From Leclercia adecarboxylata (GTDB taxonomy: Bacteria > Pseudomonadota > Gammaproteobacteria > Enterobacterales > Enterobacteriaceae), in contig LR590464.1 of NCBI GenBank assembly GCA_901472455.1, forward strand, positions 1,116,001 through 1,180,000: DNA of 64,000 nt, given 5' to 3'. The position numbers and the translations under genes are program-made. The notes below the pieces were generated by a model. The model was not told where the DNA came from. It worked only from the letters and a program-made list of their open reading frames with translations, and did no database searches. Of the stretch, positions 19,731-29,729 are shown piece by piece (position 1 is the first letter of the stretch; each line of letters opens with the position of its first letter).

Positions 19731-20711
19731 ATGTCAATTCAGAAAATCGCCCAACTGGCGGGCGTCTCGGTGGCGACGGTATCGCGTGTGCTGAATAACA
19801 GCGATACCGTCAAAGCCAAAAATCGCGATCGCGTCTTGCAGGCGATTAAAGAGGCTAACTATCAGCCCAATCTTCTTGCCCGTCAGCTGCGCACCTCGCG
19901 CAGCTTTATGATCCTGGTGATGGTTTCCAACATTGCTAACCCGTTCTGTGCTGAGGTGGTGAAGGGCATTGAGGAGCAGGCTGAGAAAAACGGCTATCGC
20001 ATTCTGCTGTGTAACTCCGGCTCCGATATTGAACGTTCCCGTTCAGGGCTAAGCCTGCTGACCGGCAAAATGGTCGATGGCATTATCACCATGGATGCGT
20101 TTACCCGGCTCACCGAGCTGGCGGCGCTGATTGGCGATGCACCCTGGGTGCAGTGCGCTGAATACGCCGATGCGGGGGCGGTCTCCTGCGTGGGAATTAA
20201 CGACGTCGATGCCTCCCAGCACGTGGTCAGCCGCCTGGCCGACGGCGGGCGTCAGCGTATCGCCCTGATCAACCACGACCTGAGCTACAAATATGCCCGC
20301 CTGCGCGAGCGGGGCTACAAAAGCGTGCTGCACCTGCGCGATCTATCGTATCAGGCCATTGAGTACGCCAGCGATCTCAGCGCGGCGGCCGGCATGGCGG
20401 CCATGACCCGACTACTGGCGGCGGAACCGCGCCCGGATGCGGTTTTTGCGGTGTCCGATACCCTGGCCGCTGGCGCGTTGCGCGCCATCGAAAAGGCCGG
20501 TCTGCGTATCCCGCAGGACATCGCCGTGGTGGGGTTCGATGGCACTGAACTCTCTGAAATGGTCTCGCCGCCGCTCAGCACCATCAAGCAGCCGTCGCGG
20601 GATATCGGGCGTAAGGCGGTCGATCTGCTGCTGAATAAAATCGACAACCCCGACGCCCCCACCGAACGGGTGATGATGAACTGGCGCTTTATTTCCCGCG
20701 CCAGTAGCTGA
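19731..20711 (+). CDS. LacI-family regulator of the sugar operon (CytR/GalR-like)
   Basis: Intact 326-residue repressor. The head reads MSIQKIAQLAGVSVATVSRV, with the LNNSDTVK linker, a hinge region QPNLLARQLRTSRS (the LLARQLR segment should insert in the operator minor groove), and an effector domain with GIITMDAF, VVGFDGTELSEMVSPPLSTI and a C-terminal ERVMMNWRFISRASS. It lies at the 3' end of the operon it probably controls; the twin GTAATCGATTAC operators 3.5 kb upstream fit this family's consensus. Convergent with ybdG, one base apart. Confidence 0.9.
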   Translation: MSIQKIAQLAGVSVATVSRVLNNSDTVKAKNRDRVLQAIKEANYQPNLLARQLRTSRSFMILVMVSNIANPFCAEVVKGIEEQAEKNGYRILLCNSGSDIERSRSGLSLLTGKMVDGIITMDAFTRLTELAALIGDAPWVQCAEYADAGAVSCVGINDVDASQHVVSRLADGGRQRIALINHDLSYKYARLRERGYKSVLHLRDLSYQAIEYASDLSAAAGMAAMTRLLAAEPRPDAVFAVSDTLAAGALRAIEKAGLRIPQDIAVVGFDGTELSEMVSPPLSTIKQPSRDIGRKAVDLLLNKIDNPDAPTERVMMNWRFISRASS

Positions 20712-20712
20712 G

Positions 20713-21963
<1,251 letters not shown>

Positions 21964-22029
21964 AACGTCTCCTGTATTAATGCAGCCGCCATAATGGCGG
22001 CTGCGGATCTATTATGCAAATTCGCAGGC

Positions 22030-23468
22030 TTATTTTACCGCCTGACAGGCCTTCACTACCGGCAGACAGAGGCGGTGGCGCAGCCGCAGGGTGGCGAGTG
22101 CCAGCACGATCATCATGACGGTTTCGACAACCAGGAAGACGTTAATCGCCTGGGCGTAATCCCCGTGATGGTTGTGCAGGGCGTGGAGCAAAATCGCGCC
22201 AAACAGGGCCGGGGCCGAGGCCAAGCGCCGCCTGTTGCAGGGTGCTGAGAATGGCGCTGGCGGCTCCGGCGTCGTCGGGCTGAATATCGCGCATCCCGAT
22301 ACGGTAGAAGCTGTTCACAATCAGCGCCTGGCCGTAGCCCACCAGCCCTGTCGCCGGGGCGAGGGTCAGGGCGGTGTTCGCCATTCCCCAGTAGCGGAAG
22401 GTGGCGATCAACGCCAGCAGACCGGTTATCTGGATTGCCAGACCGGTCAGCAAAATTCGTGCTGGTGCTGTAGCGGGCAATCAGGCGCGGGGCAAACCAC
22501 GCCGAGACAAAGTACATCACGCCAAGGGCGATAAAGCTGTTACCGGACTGCCACGGTGCCATCCCCAGACCGGTTTGCATGGTCAGCGCCATGCAGAACA
22601 TAAACCCGGACCAGACGCTGAAAAAGAGCACCGCAATCAGCACCCAAAACGGATGCTGCCGAGCTGCAGCAGACGCGGCGGGATCAGCGGGTGGGCACCT
22701 TCGCGCTCTTTTTTACGCGCATTCAGCGCCATTAAGCCAGCCAGCGGAACAATGGCGATAAGCATGGCCTTCAGCGGCCATGACCAGTGCCACTGGCGGA
22801 CCGAGCGCCATCGGGAACAGCAGGCAGCAGAGGATGGCGGCCAGCAGTGCGGTGCCCGGCCAGTCGATGCGCGACGGCGTGTCGCGGCGGGTTTCCGGCA
22901 CATAGCGACGGCTCAGGGCCAGTACCAGCAGACAGATAGGCACGTTGATAAAGAAGGCGTTACGCCAGCCCAGCCCGGCGATATCCGCCGACACCAGCCA
23001 GCCGCCGCCCATCTGCCCCACGATAAACGCAATCCCGCCGATGCCGCCAAACAGGCTAATCGCCTTCGCGTGGGCGCTGCCTTTGAGCGTCACGTGCAGA
23101 GTGGCGAGAATTTGCGGCATGATCAGCGCCGCCCCGGCACCCTGGACGACGCGCGCGGCCAGCAGTTGCTCGATATTCCCCGCCATGCCGCACAGCAGCG
23201 AGGCCAGGCCAAAGCTCGCCACGCCCCACATAAACAGACGACGACGGCCAAGGTTATCTCCCAGCTTGCTGCCGAGCGCCAGGCAGACGGCAAAGGCCAC
23301 GCCGTAGAGGGCGACAATCAGCTCCAGTTCGGTGGCAGTGGCGTGCAGGGAGTGGGTAATAGAATCCAGCGCCACATTGGTGATTGAGGTATCAATCAGC
23401 GGCAGCATCTGGCCGGTTAACAGCAATATCAGGCCTGCCCGGCCCGGTGAAACAACTGACGTATTCAT
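22030..23468 (-). CDS. DHA2-family MFS drug exporter, 14-helix (frameshifted)
   Basis: Proton-driven multidrug exporter of the inner membrane. It starts MNTSVVSPGRAGLILLLTG. The diagnostic motifs are DTSITNVALDSITHSL (motif D1), LGDNLGRRRLFMWGV (motif A) and RVVQGAGAALIMPQ (motif B), with LGWRNAFFINVPICLLVLAL in the middle. Slips near 22770, 22650, 22460 and 22215 break the frame; the corrected length is about 480 residues. It is divergent from a regulator gene, and their shared 107-bp region holds an inverted repeat, so the regulator probably controls it. Confidence 0.87.
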
Positions 23469-23526
23469 GGTGACTCCATTGCGTCAAACAGCGTAGCGTC
23501 GTAGCATCAACCATCTGATAAACGGG

Positions 23527-23550
23527 TACCAGTTCTTGCTTATACTGGTA
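23527..23550. promoter_or_regulatory. Inverted repeat between the exporter and its regulator
   Basis: TACCAGT (23527-23533) and ACTGGTA (23544-23550) form a 7-bp inverted repeat with a 10-bp spacer midway between the two divergent starts, a likely operator for the regulator at 23576. A second ACTGG follows at 23550. Confidence 0.65.
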
Positions 23551-23575
23551 CTGGCACTACCATGCAGGGGGCAAT

Positions 23576-24445
23576 ATGGCGCTGATGTCTGAACCCGTCA
23601 CCTCACTCCAGGATGACACCCGTAAACAGCTGGGCGCATTTTTACGCGCCCGACGAGAAAGTCTCGATCCGCAGCGCCTCGGCTTACCGCGCAGCGGCCG
23701 CCGTCGCACGCCGGGCCTGCGCCGGGAAGAGGTGGCCCTGCTGGCCGACGTGGGCGTAACCTGGTACACCTGGCTTGAGCAGGGCAGGGATGTGAACCCC
23801 TCCAGCGCGGTGATGGCGGCGGTGGCGAAAGCCTTGCAGTGTACCCCGACCGAAGCCCGGCACCTGTTCCTGCTGGCCGGATTGCCGCCGGGCGAAGCGC
23901 CCCAGGCGGTCTGCTGCGAGGGGATCAGCGAGGGCACCCGTCGTCTGCTGGACACCCTGATGCCAAAACCTGCCAGCATTCAGAAACCAAATTTCGATAT
24001 CGTGGCGTGGAACGACAGCTTCGGTCATCTGATGGGCGTGGATTTCAACGCCATTCCCCCGGAAGACCGTAACTGTATTTATCTGTTCCTCACCCACCCG
24101 GCGTGGCGCGCCCGCCTCGGTAAGCGCGATGACGTGCTGCCGATCTTTGTCTCTTACTTCCGCGCGGCGATGGCCGAGCACCGGGGCGATCCGCAGTGGG
24201 AGGCTAAACTGGCGCGCTTCTTTGCGGTCTCTGAGGAGTTCAAAACCCTGTGGCACCAGCGCAACGACGTGCGCGGCGTGGAAAACCAGCTCAAGCTCTT
24301 TACCCATCCTGATCTGGGCGATTTTCATCTCCAGCAGATGTACTGGTACTCCGCCCCGCGCAACGGCTCGCGGCTGCTGGTTTATCTGCCAGTGGATGAC
24401 GCAGGCGAGCGCGCGCTGGCGTGGCTGACGGAGCAGGCACAATGA
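23576..24445 (+). CDS. Xre helix-turn-helix regulator with MmyB-like ligand domain
   Basis: Intact 289-residue regulator. The N-terminal helix-turn-helix (about residues 15-85) contains TRKQLGAFLRARRESLDPQR, RTPGLRREEVALLADVGVTW and YTWLEQGRDVNPS, a signature of the MmyB/MLTR group. The C-terminal half (NFDIVAWNDSFGHLMGVDF onward) is the PAS-like ligand-binding domain. It is divergent from the DHA2 exporter and probably senses a small hydrophobic molecule to control it. Its TGA overlaps the next gene's ATG (ATGA), so the two are translationally coupled. Confidence 0.88.
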   Translation: MALMSEPVTSLQDDTRKQLGAFLRARRESLDPQRLGLPRSGRRRTPGLRREEVALLADVGVTWYTWLEQGRDVNPSSAVMAAVAKALQCTPTEARHLFLLAGLPPGEAPQAVCCEGISEGTRRLLDTLMPKPASIQKPNFDIVAWNDSFGHLMGVDFNAIPPEDRNCIYLFLTHPAWRARLGKRDDVLPIFVSYFRAAMAEHRGDPQWEAKLARFFAVSEEFKTLWHQRNDVRGVENQLKLFTHPDLGDFHLQQMYWYSAPRNGSRLLVYLPVDDAGERALAWLTEQAQ

Positions 24446-25479
24446 ACGTCACCCGCAAGCAGGAACGCCTCCTGCGCCGCGCCCTCACCGAGTGGCAACA
24501 GGAAGGGGCGCTCACCCCCGACGAGCATCAACGTCTGGCCAGTAGCTTAAAACGCGTCACCCTGGACTGGCAGCGCCTCAGTCGCTACGCCTTCTGGACG
24601 GCCATTGCCTGCGTCATCATCGCTATCGGCAGCCTGTTTGCTGACAGCGAACTGATGGCGCGCATTATTGAATTTTTTGCCTTCTCAACCCTTGCCCGCA
24701 TCGGGCTGCCTGCGCTGGTTGCCGTGCTGTTCTATCTGTGGGGATTCAGCCGCCAGCGGCGGGAAACGCAATGGCACTACAGCACCGAGGCGATTTTATT
24801 CCTCGGCGTGTTTTTTACCGCCATCGCCCTCTGGCAACTGGGGGAGCGGCTTGATACCGGCAGCGGCCATATCGCGCCGCTTTTCCTGCTGGGTTGCGTC
24901 ATTTATGGGCTGGTCGGGTTCTTAGGCCGCTCCGGCCTGGTGTGGCTGTTCTTTTTGCTCTCGCTTGGCAACTGGTTCGGCGCAGAGACCGGCTATATGT
25001 CCGGCTGGGGAGCCTATTGGCTGGGGATGAGCTACCCGATGCGCTTTATCTTCTTTGGCGGCGCGCTGCTGGCTCTGTGCTGGTGGCTGCGTGGGATGCT
25101 GCGCAAACGCCATCTGTACACCACCAGTAAAGCGATGGGGCTAACCTATCTGTTTGTCGCCCTGTGGATCATGTCGATTTTTGGTCATTACGATATCGAT
25201 AATGGCGGGTACGGTGCTACCCGTGCGGCGCTGCTGCCGTGGGTGCTGCTGTTTGCCGTGGCGGCGGGGATTTGTATCTGGATCAGCCTGAAAACCGACG
25301 ACGGCATGCTGCGCGGGTTTGGCCTGACTTTTCTGGCCATTAACCTCTACACCCGCTATTTCGAATACTTCTGGGATGAAATGAACAAGGTGCTGTTTTT
25401 CCTGATCCTGGCGGCATCGCTGGCGGTGATTGGACGTTATGCGGAGCGGATCTGGCACGCGGGAAAAGCGGCGAAGTAA
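24442..25479 (+). CDS. DUF2157 multi-pass inner-membrane protein
   Basis: Protein of about 345 residues with a soluble, helical N-terminus (VTRKQERLLRRALTEWQQEG, resembling the DUF2157 domain) followed by about nine hydrophobic segments, for example YAFWTAIACVIIAIGSLFA and RFIFFGGALLALCWWLRG. The function of the family is not known. ATG 24442 overlaps the stop of the upstream regulator gene, so they probably share one transcript. Confidence 0.8.
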   Translation: MNVTRKQERLLRRALTEWQQEGALTPDEHQRLASSLKRVTLDWQRLSRYAFWTAIACVIIAIGSLFADSELMARIIEFFAFSTLARIGLPALVAVLFYLWGFSRQRRETQWHYSTEAILFLGVFFTAIALWQLGERLDTGSGHIAPLFLLGCVIYGLVGFLGRSGLVWLFFLLSLGNWFGAETGYMSGWGAYWLGMSYPMRFIFFGGALLALCWWLRGMLRKRHLYTTSKAMGLTYLFVALWIMSIFGHYDIDNGGYGATRAALLPWVLLFAVAAGICIWISLKTDDGMLRGFGLTFLAINLYTRYFEYFWDEMNKVLFFLILAASLAVIGRYAERIWHAGKAAK

Positions 25480-25632
25480 ATCTTTTGCGAGGGGGCTTCC
25501 GGGATCGGCAGCCCGTTCTTTAAAAGGCTCTCAAAACGCGTAAGGTGGGTTTTAATTTAAACCAACCTACTGAATCTACGTCATTTAGATGAAGAGTAAT
25601 GTGGACTATACTTACGCGATGAGAAACCACCC

Positions 25633-26235
25633 GTGTCGCCACTGATGATTGATTCCGCAGATTTCAGCCAAAAACTCGGCCTTATCTCCCGAAACGTCGA
25701 ACATACCGAAGCGTTTCTGGCACGGGGCACAATGGATTTTCACCTGCCGGGTTTTTTGCTTCCTGTGGGATACCAACTTTTGAAATCGCGTTATGGCGAT
25801 GAATACCGTCTCGTGACCACCGATAGCGGTAAGCCTTACACGGCCTATGCCGTTAAGCTGGCGTTTCATAAAGAAATTACCTTTCCCCACGGTGCCGCTA
25901 CGCAAGTTATGGTCTGGCGTACGCCACGCGCTGTCCATCAACGCGTGATAAGCGGATTACCACAATTATTCTTTCAGTGGGTACTCAGCGAATACGACAT
26001 TGTTGTGTCAGACAGCGAACAAACCGGAGACGGGCAGCGCTTTTGGCTACGGATGATCGACTGGGCGTTTAACATGAATTATCAGATCGGTGTGGCGGAC
26101 GGCACTGTCGGGGAAGAGTGGCATTTAACGCCGATTCATTCTTACGCTGAACTGGAAGAGCGCTGGATTACGTTCGCATGGGGAGACGATCGTGACGTGC
26201 ATCCGCATCGCAGACTGGTTATCAGTAAAAAGTAA
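25633..26235 (+). CDS. Protein of unknown function
   Basis: Intact frame of 200 residues, starting GTG 25633. I do not recognise a family. It is rich in aromatic residues (HLPGFLLPVGYQLLKSRYG, WAFNMNYQIGVADGTVGEEW), has no membrane segment or signal peptide, and looks globular and cytoplasmic. A -10-like TATACT (25608-25613) lies 20 bp upstream. The preceding 150 bp are AT-richer than the neighbours, and the gene interrupts the ybdG-nfsB order, so it is probably acquired DNA. Confidence 0.65.
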   Translation: MSPLMIDSADFSQKLGLISRNVEHTEAFLARGTMDFHLPGFLLPVGYQLLKSRYGDEYRLVTTDSGKPYTAYAVKLAFHKEITFPHGAATQVMVWRTPRAVHQRVISGLPQLFFQWVLSEYDIVVSDSEQTGDGQRFWLRMIDWAFNMNYQIGVADGTVGEEWHLTPIHSYAELEERWITFAWGDDRDVHPHRRLVISKK

Positions 26236-26262
26236 CGGGCCGCTATCTGCGGCCCGTTTGTC

Positions 26263-26916
26263 TTAGCACTCAGTCACAACCGTGCTCAGCGGCAGGCGCG
26301 ATTTTGGCAGCGTGGCGTTGAAATCTTCCACGCTGTGATGGCCAACCGGCACCACCACAAGGCTGGTGAAGCCTTTCTCTTTCAGGCCAAACTCTTCGTC
26401 GAGGATCGCGGCGTCAAAGCCTTCAATCGGCACGGCGTCCAGACCCATCGCGGCCACGCCCAGCAGGAAGTTGCCGACGTTCAGGTAAACCTGTTTCGCC
26501 ATCCACTGGTGGTCATCTTTCAGATCGACACGGTGCAGATCGGCAAAGAAGGTGCGGCCTTTGTGGTTGGCGGCTTTCGCTTCCGGGGTGGCGAAACGGC
26601 CATCGGCCTCTTCCTGATCCACGACGCGCGTAAGCCATGCATCGTCCATCGCGGTTTTGGCGCAGAAGACCACCACGTGAGAGGCGTCCAGCATTTTGCG
26701 TTCGTTGAAGACAAAGCCACCGGCTGCGGATTTCGCCACGCGGGCTTTACCTTCTTCGGTGCTGGCCACAATAAAGTGCCATGGCTGTGAGTTGGTGCTG
26801 GACGGGCTGTACTGCAGCAGGGTTTTAATCTGTTCCGCCTGGTCGGCAGTCAATTTTTTGTTCGGATCAAAGGCCTTGGTAGAGTGACGCTTCAAGGCAA
26901 CAGAGATGATATCCAT
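26263..26916 (-). CDS. nfsB: Oxygen-insensitive NAD(P)H nitroreductase NfsB
   Basis: FMN-dependent cytoplasmic nitroreductase that reduces nitroaromatics and quinones. Intact at 217 residues: [20 protein letters not shown], the FMN-binding [36 protein letters not shown] and the C-terminal [15 protein letters not shown]. It is closest, by recall, to the Enterobacter cloacae nitroreductase. ATG 26916 is the family start; the frame extends further upstream but without support. In the E. coli order it sits beside ybdF. Confidence 0.96.
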   Translation of the reverse strand: MDIISVALKRHSTKAFDPNKKLTADQAEQIKTLLQYSPSSTNSQPWHFIVASTEEGKARVAKSAAGGFVFNERKMLDASHVVVFCAKTAMDDAWLTRVVDQEEADGRFATPEAKAANHKGRTFFADLHRVDLKDDHQWMAKQVYLNVGNFLLGVAAMGLDAVPIEGFDAAILDEEFGLKEKGFTSLVVVPVGHHSVEDFNATLPKSRLPLSTVVTEC

Positions 26917-26992
26917 TACGACTCCTGGGATTAAGTGCAAAAGGGAAAATGATACAAAGGGAGGTGAACAAAGGTAAGGGCATTCCGAGCGC

Positions 26993-27364
26993 TTAACCGC
27001 CGGGGCGTAACCGTTTTTGCTCTTTCTTCGGCAACTTATCCACCACCAGATGCCACGAATCGTTGACCAGATCGGCTATCAGCTCAGGGGTGATATCCTC
27101 CGCCGCGTAAACCGAGATCCAGTGCTTTTTATTCAGATGGTAGCCCGGCTCGATCCCACGGTAGATCTGCTGGTTGAGCAGCGATTTTTGCGGATCGGAC
27201 TTCAGGCTGACGTGCTGACGCCCGTGCGCCACGCCCATCAGCATAAAAATCTTGCCGCCCACTTTGAACACATCGTATTCCGGGCCAAACGGCCAGCAGT
27301 GCTCGGTAAAGGGCAGTTCCAGTGCCACTTGCTGTGCGCAGGCGGCGAGCGTTTTACTGTCCAT
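26993..27364 (-). CDS. ybdF: MmcQ/YjbR-family protein YbdF
   Basis: Small DNA-binding-like protein (CyaY-like fold) of unknown role. 123 residues: [61 protein letters not shown] and [11 protein letters not shown] are all YbdF signatures. The start lies inside the 3' end of ramR (11-bp overlap), so the two genes form one operon. Confidence 0.92.
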   Translation of the reverse strand: MDSKTLAACAQQVALELPFTEHCWPFGPEYDVFKVGGKIFMLMGVAHGRQHVSLKSDPQKSLLNQQIYRGIEPGYHLNKKHWISVYAAEDITPELIADLVNDSWHLVVDKLPKKEQKRLRPGG

Positions 27365-27948
27365 GGCTATCCTCTTCGGCCAGCGCACGCCACATGGCTT
27401 CAAAACCCAGCGCCTTAAATTCGGTGGCGCGCGCCGGTTCGCGGGTGGCGAAGGACATGGTTGTCTCCGCCAGCGATAAAAACAGCGCATCGCCAAACAG
27501 ACGAAAATCTTCAGACATAAACACCGGGCGGATATGACGGCGGCAAAAGCTCATGCAGTTCCGGGAACATCTCGTGCACCGCCTGTTCGGTCTCGGCGTT
27601 GATCTTCTCGCTCACCCCGAGCTGGCGGATCGCACCGTGAGCCATCGGGTTACGGATCCCCCAGTCAACGTAGCTGTTCCAGATATTGCGGGTATGCTCT
27701 TTCGGCTGGGTGAGGGCACGATCCATATTCGCCAGCATGGTCTGGCACAGATCCTGTTTCAGGTGCAGGTAGAGGGCATTGAGCAGATCGTCTTTGGTGG
27801 CGAAATAGCGAAACAGGGTGCCTTCAGCCACCCCCTGCGCTGCGGGCGATTAAACGCGGTTGAAGCCGCAATGCCCGACTGGGCAAAAGCGGAGGTTGCC
27901 GCGTCCAGCAACGCCAGTTTTTTTATCTTCACTTTTCGGACGAGCCAC
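27354..27948 (-). CDS. ramR: TetR-family repressor RamR (frameshifted)
   Basis: Repressor of ramA and romA that responds to bile acids and drugs. GTG 27948 ([10 protein letters not shown]) follows GGAGG by seven bases. After a slip in the A run near 27928 it reads [20 protein letters not shown], then after a slip near 27845 [21 protein letters not shown] (helix-turn-helix), and after a slip near 27540 [20 protein letters not shown] to the end [12 protein letters not shown]. This matches RamR throughout its 194 residues. Loss of RamR causes multidrug resistance in clinical strains, so each slip should be checked against reads before calling it an error. Confidence 0.93.
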
Positions 27949-28064
27949 TGCATTTCCTCCAGTTTATGTGCAAAAACCTTGATTGAATCATGCTCCTTGC
28001 GGGGCTGCAACGCGGAATGTCAAAGTTCTTAAAACGTCTTGACGACTTTCGCATCACTCCTATA

Positions 28065-28085
28065 ATGAGTGGCTTACTCACTCAT
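28065..28085. promoter_or_regulatory. RamR operator
   Basis: The inverted repeat ATGAGTG-N7-CACTCAT lies between ramR and romA. It is the known RamR recognition palindrome, although the spacer described in Salmonella is six bases; the extra base may be an indel. Confidence 0.85.
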
Positions 28086-28140
28086 AATCAAGTTTTGCCC
28101 GCGCAGGCCATCGGATGGGGGCGCGAATTCGGGTCGGGAT

Positions 28141-29245
28141 ATGAAAAAGCGTTTTATTATTAGCCTGGTGGTAGTGATGATTATTGCATCAGCGGCGAGT
28201 TTGCCGTTCGTACTGAATGCCGGATTCGGCCAGCCGCCACAGGGCGCGCAGCTAAGTGAGTTTGCCGCTTCGCCGCAGTATCGCGACGGGCAGTTCCATA
28301 ACACCTTGCCCACGCCGGGCTTTACCGGCAACAAGAACATGCTGGCGGCCTGGTGGGATTTTCTGGTGACGAAGCGTGAAAACGCGCGTCCGGCCCAGCC
28401 CCTGCCGCTGGTCAAAACCGATCTGGCGCAGCTGCCGCTGGATCAGGACACCCTGGTCTGGCTCGGTCACTCCTCGTGGTATCTGCAGCTGGCGGGAAAA
28501 CGTATCCTGATCGATCCGGTGTTCAGCAATTACGCGGCGCCGTTCTCCTTCCTCAACAAAGCCTTTGCCGGGGAATATCCGTGGCACGCGGAAGAGATGC
28601 CCGACATCGATCTGCTGATTATCTCCCACGATCACTACGATCATCTCGACTACGCCACCATCAAGGCGCTTCTGCCAAAAGTGAAGCGCGTGGTCACGCC
28701 GCTCGGCGTGGGTTCCCATCTACGCTACTGGGGCATGGAGCCGTCCATCATTGAGGAGCGGGACTGGGATCAATCGGTGCGCATCAGCGATGACCTGACC
28801 GTACACGTCCTGCCCGCGCGCCATTTCTCCGGGCGCGGGCTGAAGCGCAACCAGACGCTGTGGGGGCAGCTTTATGTTTGTCACCCCGCAGCAAAAGGTG
28901 TTCTACAGCGGGGATTCCGGCTACGGCCCGCACTTTAGCGCCATCGGGGAGCGGTTTGGCAGCGTCGATCTGGCGATCATGGAGAACGGGCAGTACGACC
29001 AGGACTGGAAGTACATCCACATGCAGCCCTCTGAAACGGCGCAGGCCGCCACGGATTTAAATGCCAGGGCGGTAGTGCCGGGTCACTCCGGGCGCTTTGT
29101 ACTGGCAAAACACACCTGGAACGACCCGCTGATCAAGCTTTCGCAGGCCAGTAAGGATAAACCCTATCGCCTGTTGACGCCGGAACTCGGGGAGCCACTC
29201 AGAGTGAATGATGCCACGCAACAATTTCGCGCGTGGTGGGAATAA
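28141..29245 (+). CDS. romA: RomA, metallo-beta-lactamase-fold protein (frameshifted)
   Basis: MBL-fold hydrolase of the UlaG/NAPE-PLD-like group, encoded before ramA and repressed by RamR. An N-terminal hydrophobic anchor (FIISLVVVMIIASAASLPFV) precedes the metal-binding motif ISHDHYDHLDY, plus LVWLGHSSWYLQ, VFYSGDSGYGPHF and VVPGHSGRF, which supply the remaining His/Asp ligands. A slip near 28867 interrupts the frame. In Enterobacter, romA has been linked to altered outer-membrane porin levels; its substrate is unknown. The ramA start follows 33 bp downstream. Confidence 0.92.
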
Positions 29246-29277
29246 TGTTTAATCGAAGAGCAGAGGGGGAGAGCAGC

Positions 29278-29619
29278 ATGACTATTTCCGCTCAGGTTAT
29301 CGACACCATAGTCGAGTGGATCGACGACAACCTTCATCAGCCGTTGCGTATCGAGGATATCGCCCGCCATGCGGGTTATTCCAAATGGCACCTCCAGCGG
29401 CTGTTTATGCAGTATAAGGGCGAGAGTCTGGGGCGCTATATTCGGGAACGTAAGCTGCGCCTGGCGGCGCGGGATCTGCGTGAATCGGACGAAAAAGTTT
29501 ACGATATTTGCCTGCGTTACGGCTTTGACTCCCAGCAGACATTTACCCGCGTCTTCACCCGCACCTTTAATCAGCCGCCCGGGGCTTACCGCAGGGATCA
29601 CCCCAGCCGGGCACACTGA
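29278..29619 (+). CDS. ramA: AraC/XylS-family multidrug-resistance activator RamA
   Basis: Global activator (MarA/SoxS/Rob homologue) that turns on acrAB-tolC and lowers porin levels. Intact at 113 residues: MTISAQVIDTIVEWIDDNLH, first helix-turn-helix IARHAGYSKWHLQRLFMQY, RERKLRLAARDLRES, and second helix-turn-helix FDSQQTFTRVFTRTF. This is a near-exact match to Enterobacter/Klebsiella RamA. Start ATG 29278 after GAGGGGGA. It is probably read both with romA and from its own promoter inside the romA 3' end. Confidence 0.96.
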   Translation: MTISAQVIDTIVEWIDDNLHQPLRIEDIARHAGYSKWHLQRLFMQYKGESLGRYIRERKLRLAARDLRESDEKVYDICLRYGFDSQQTFTRVFTRTFNQPPGAYRRDHPSRAH

Positions 29620-29634
29620 CGGCATCGAACCCAG

Positions 29635-29673
29635 GCCGGGTAGGGCGTAGCCACCTACCCGGCGTTTTTTATT
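29635..29673 (+). terminator. Rho-independent terminator after ramA
   Basis: A GCCGGGTAG...CTACCCGGC stem is followed by a T-rich GTTTTTTATT tract, 16 bp after the ramA stop. Confidence 0.8.
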
Positions 29674-29729
29674 GGCACGATGCCGTATTGTCGGTGGCGC
29701 TGCGCTTACCGCGTCAACAAAAAAGCACC

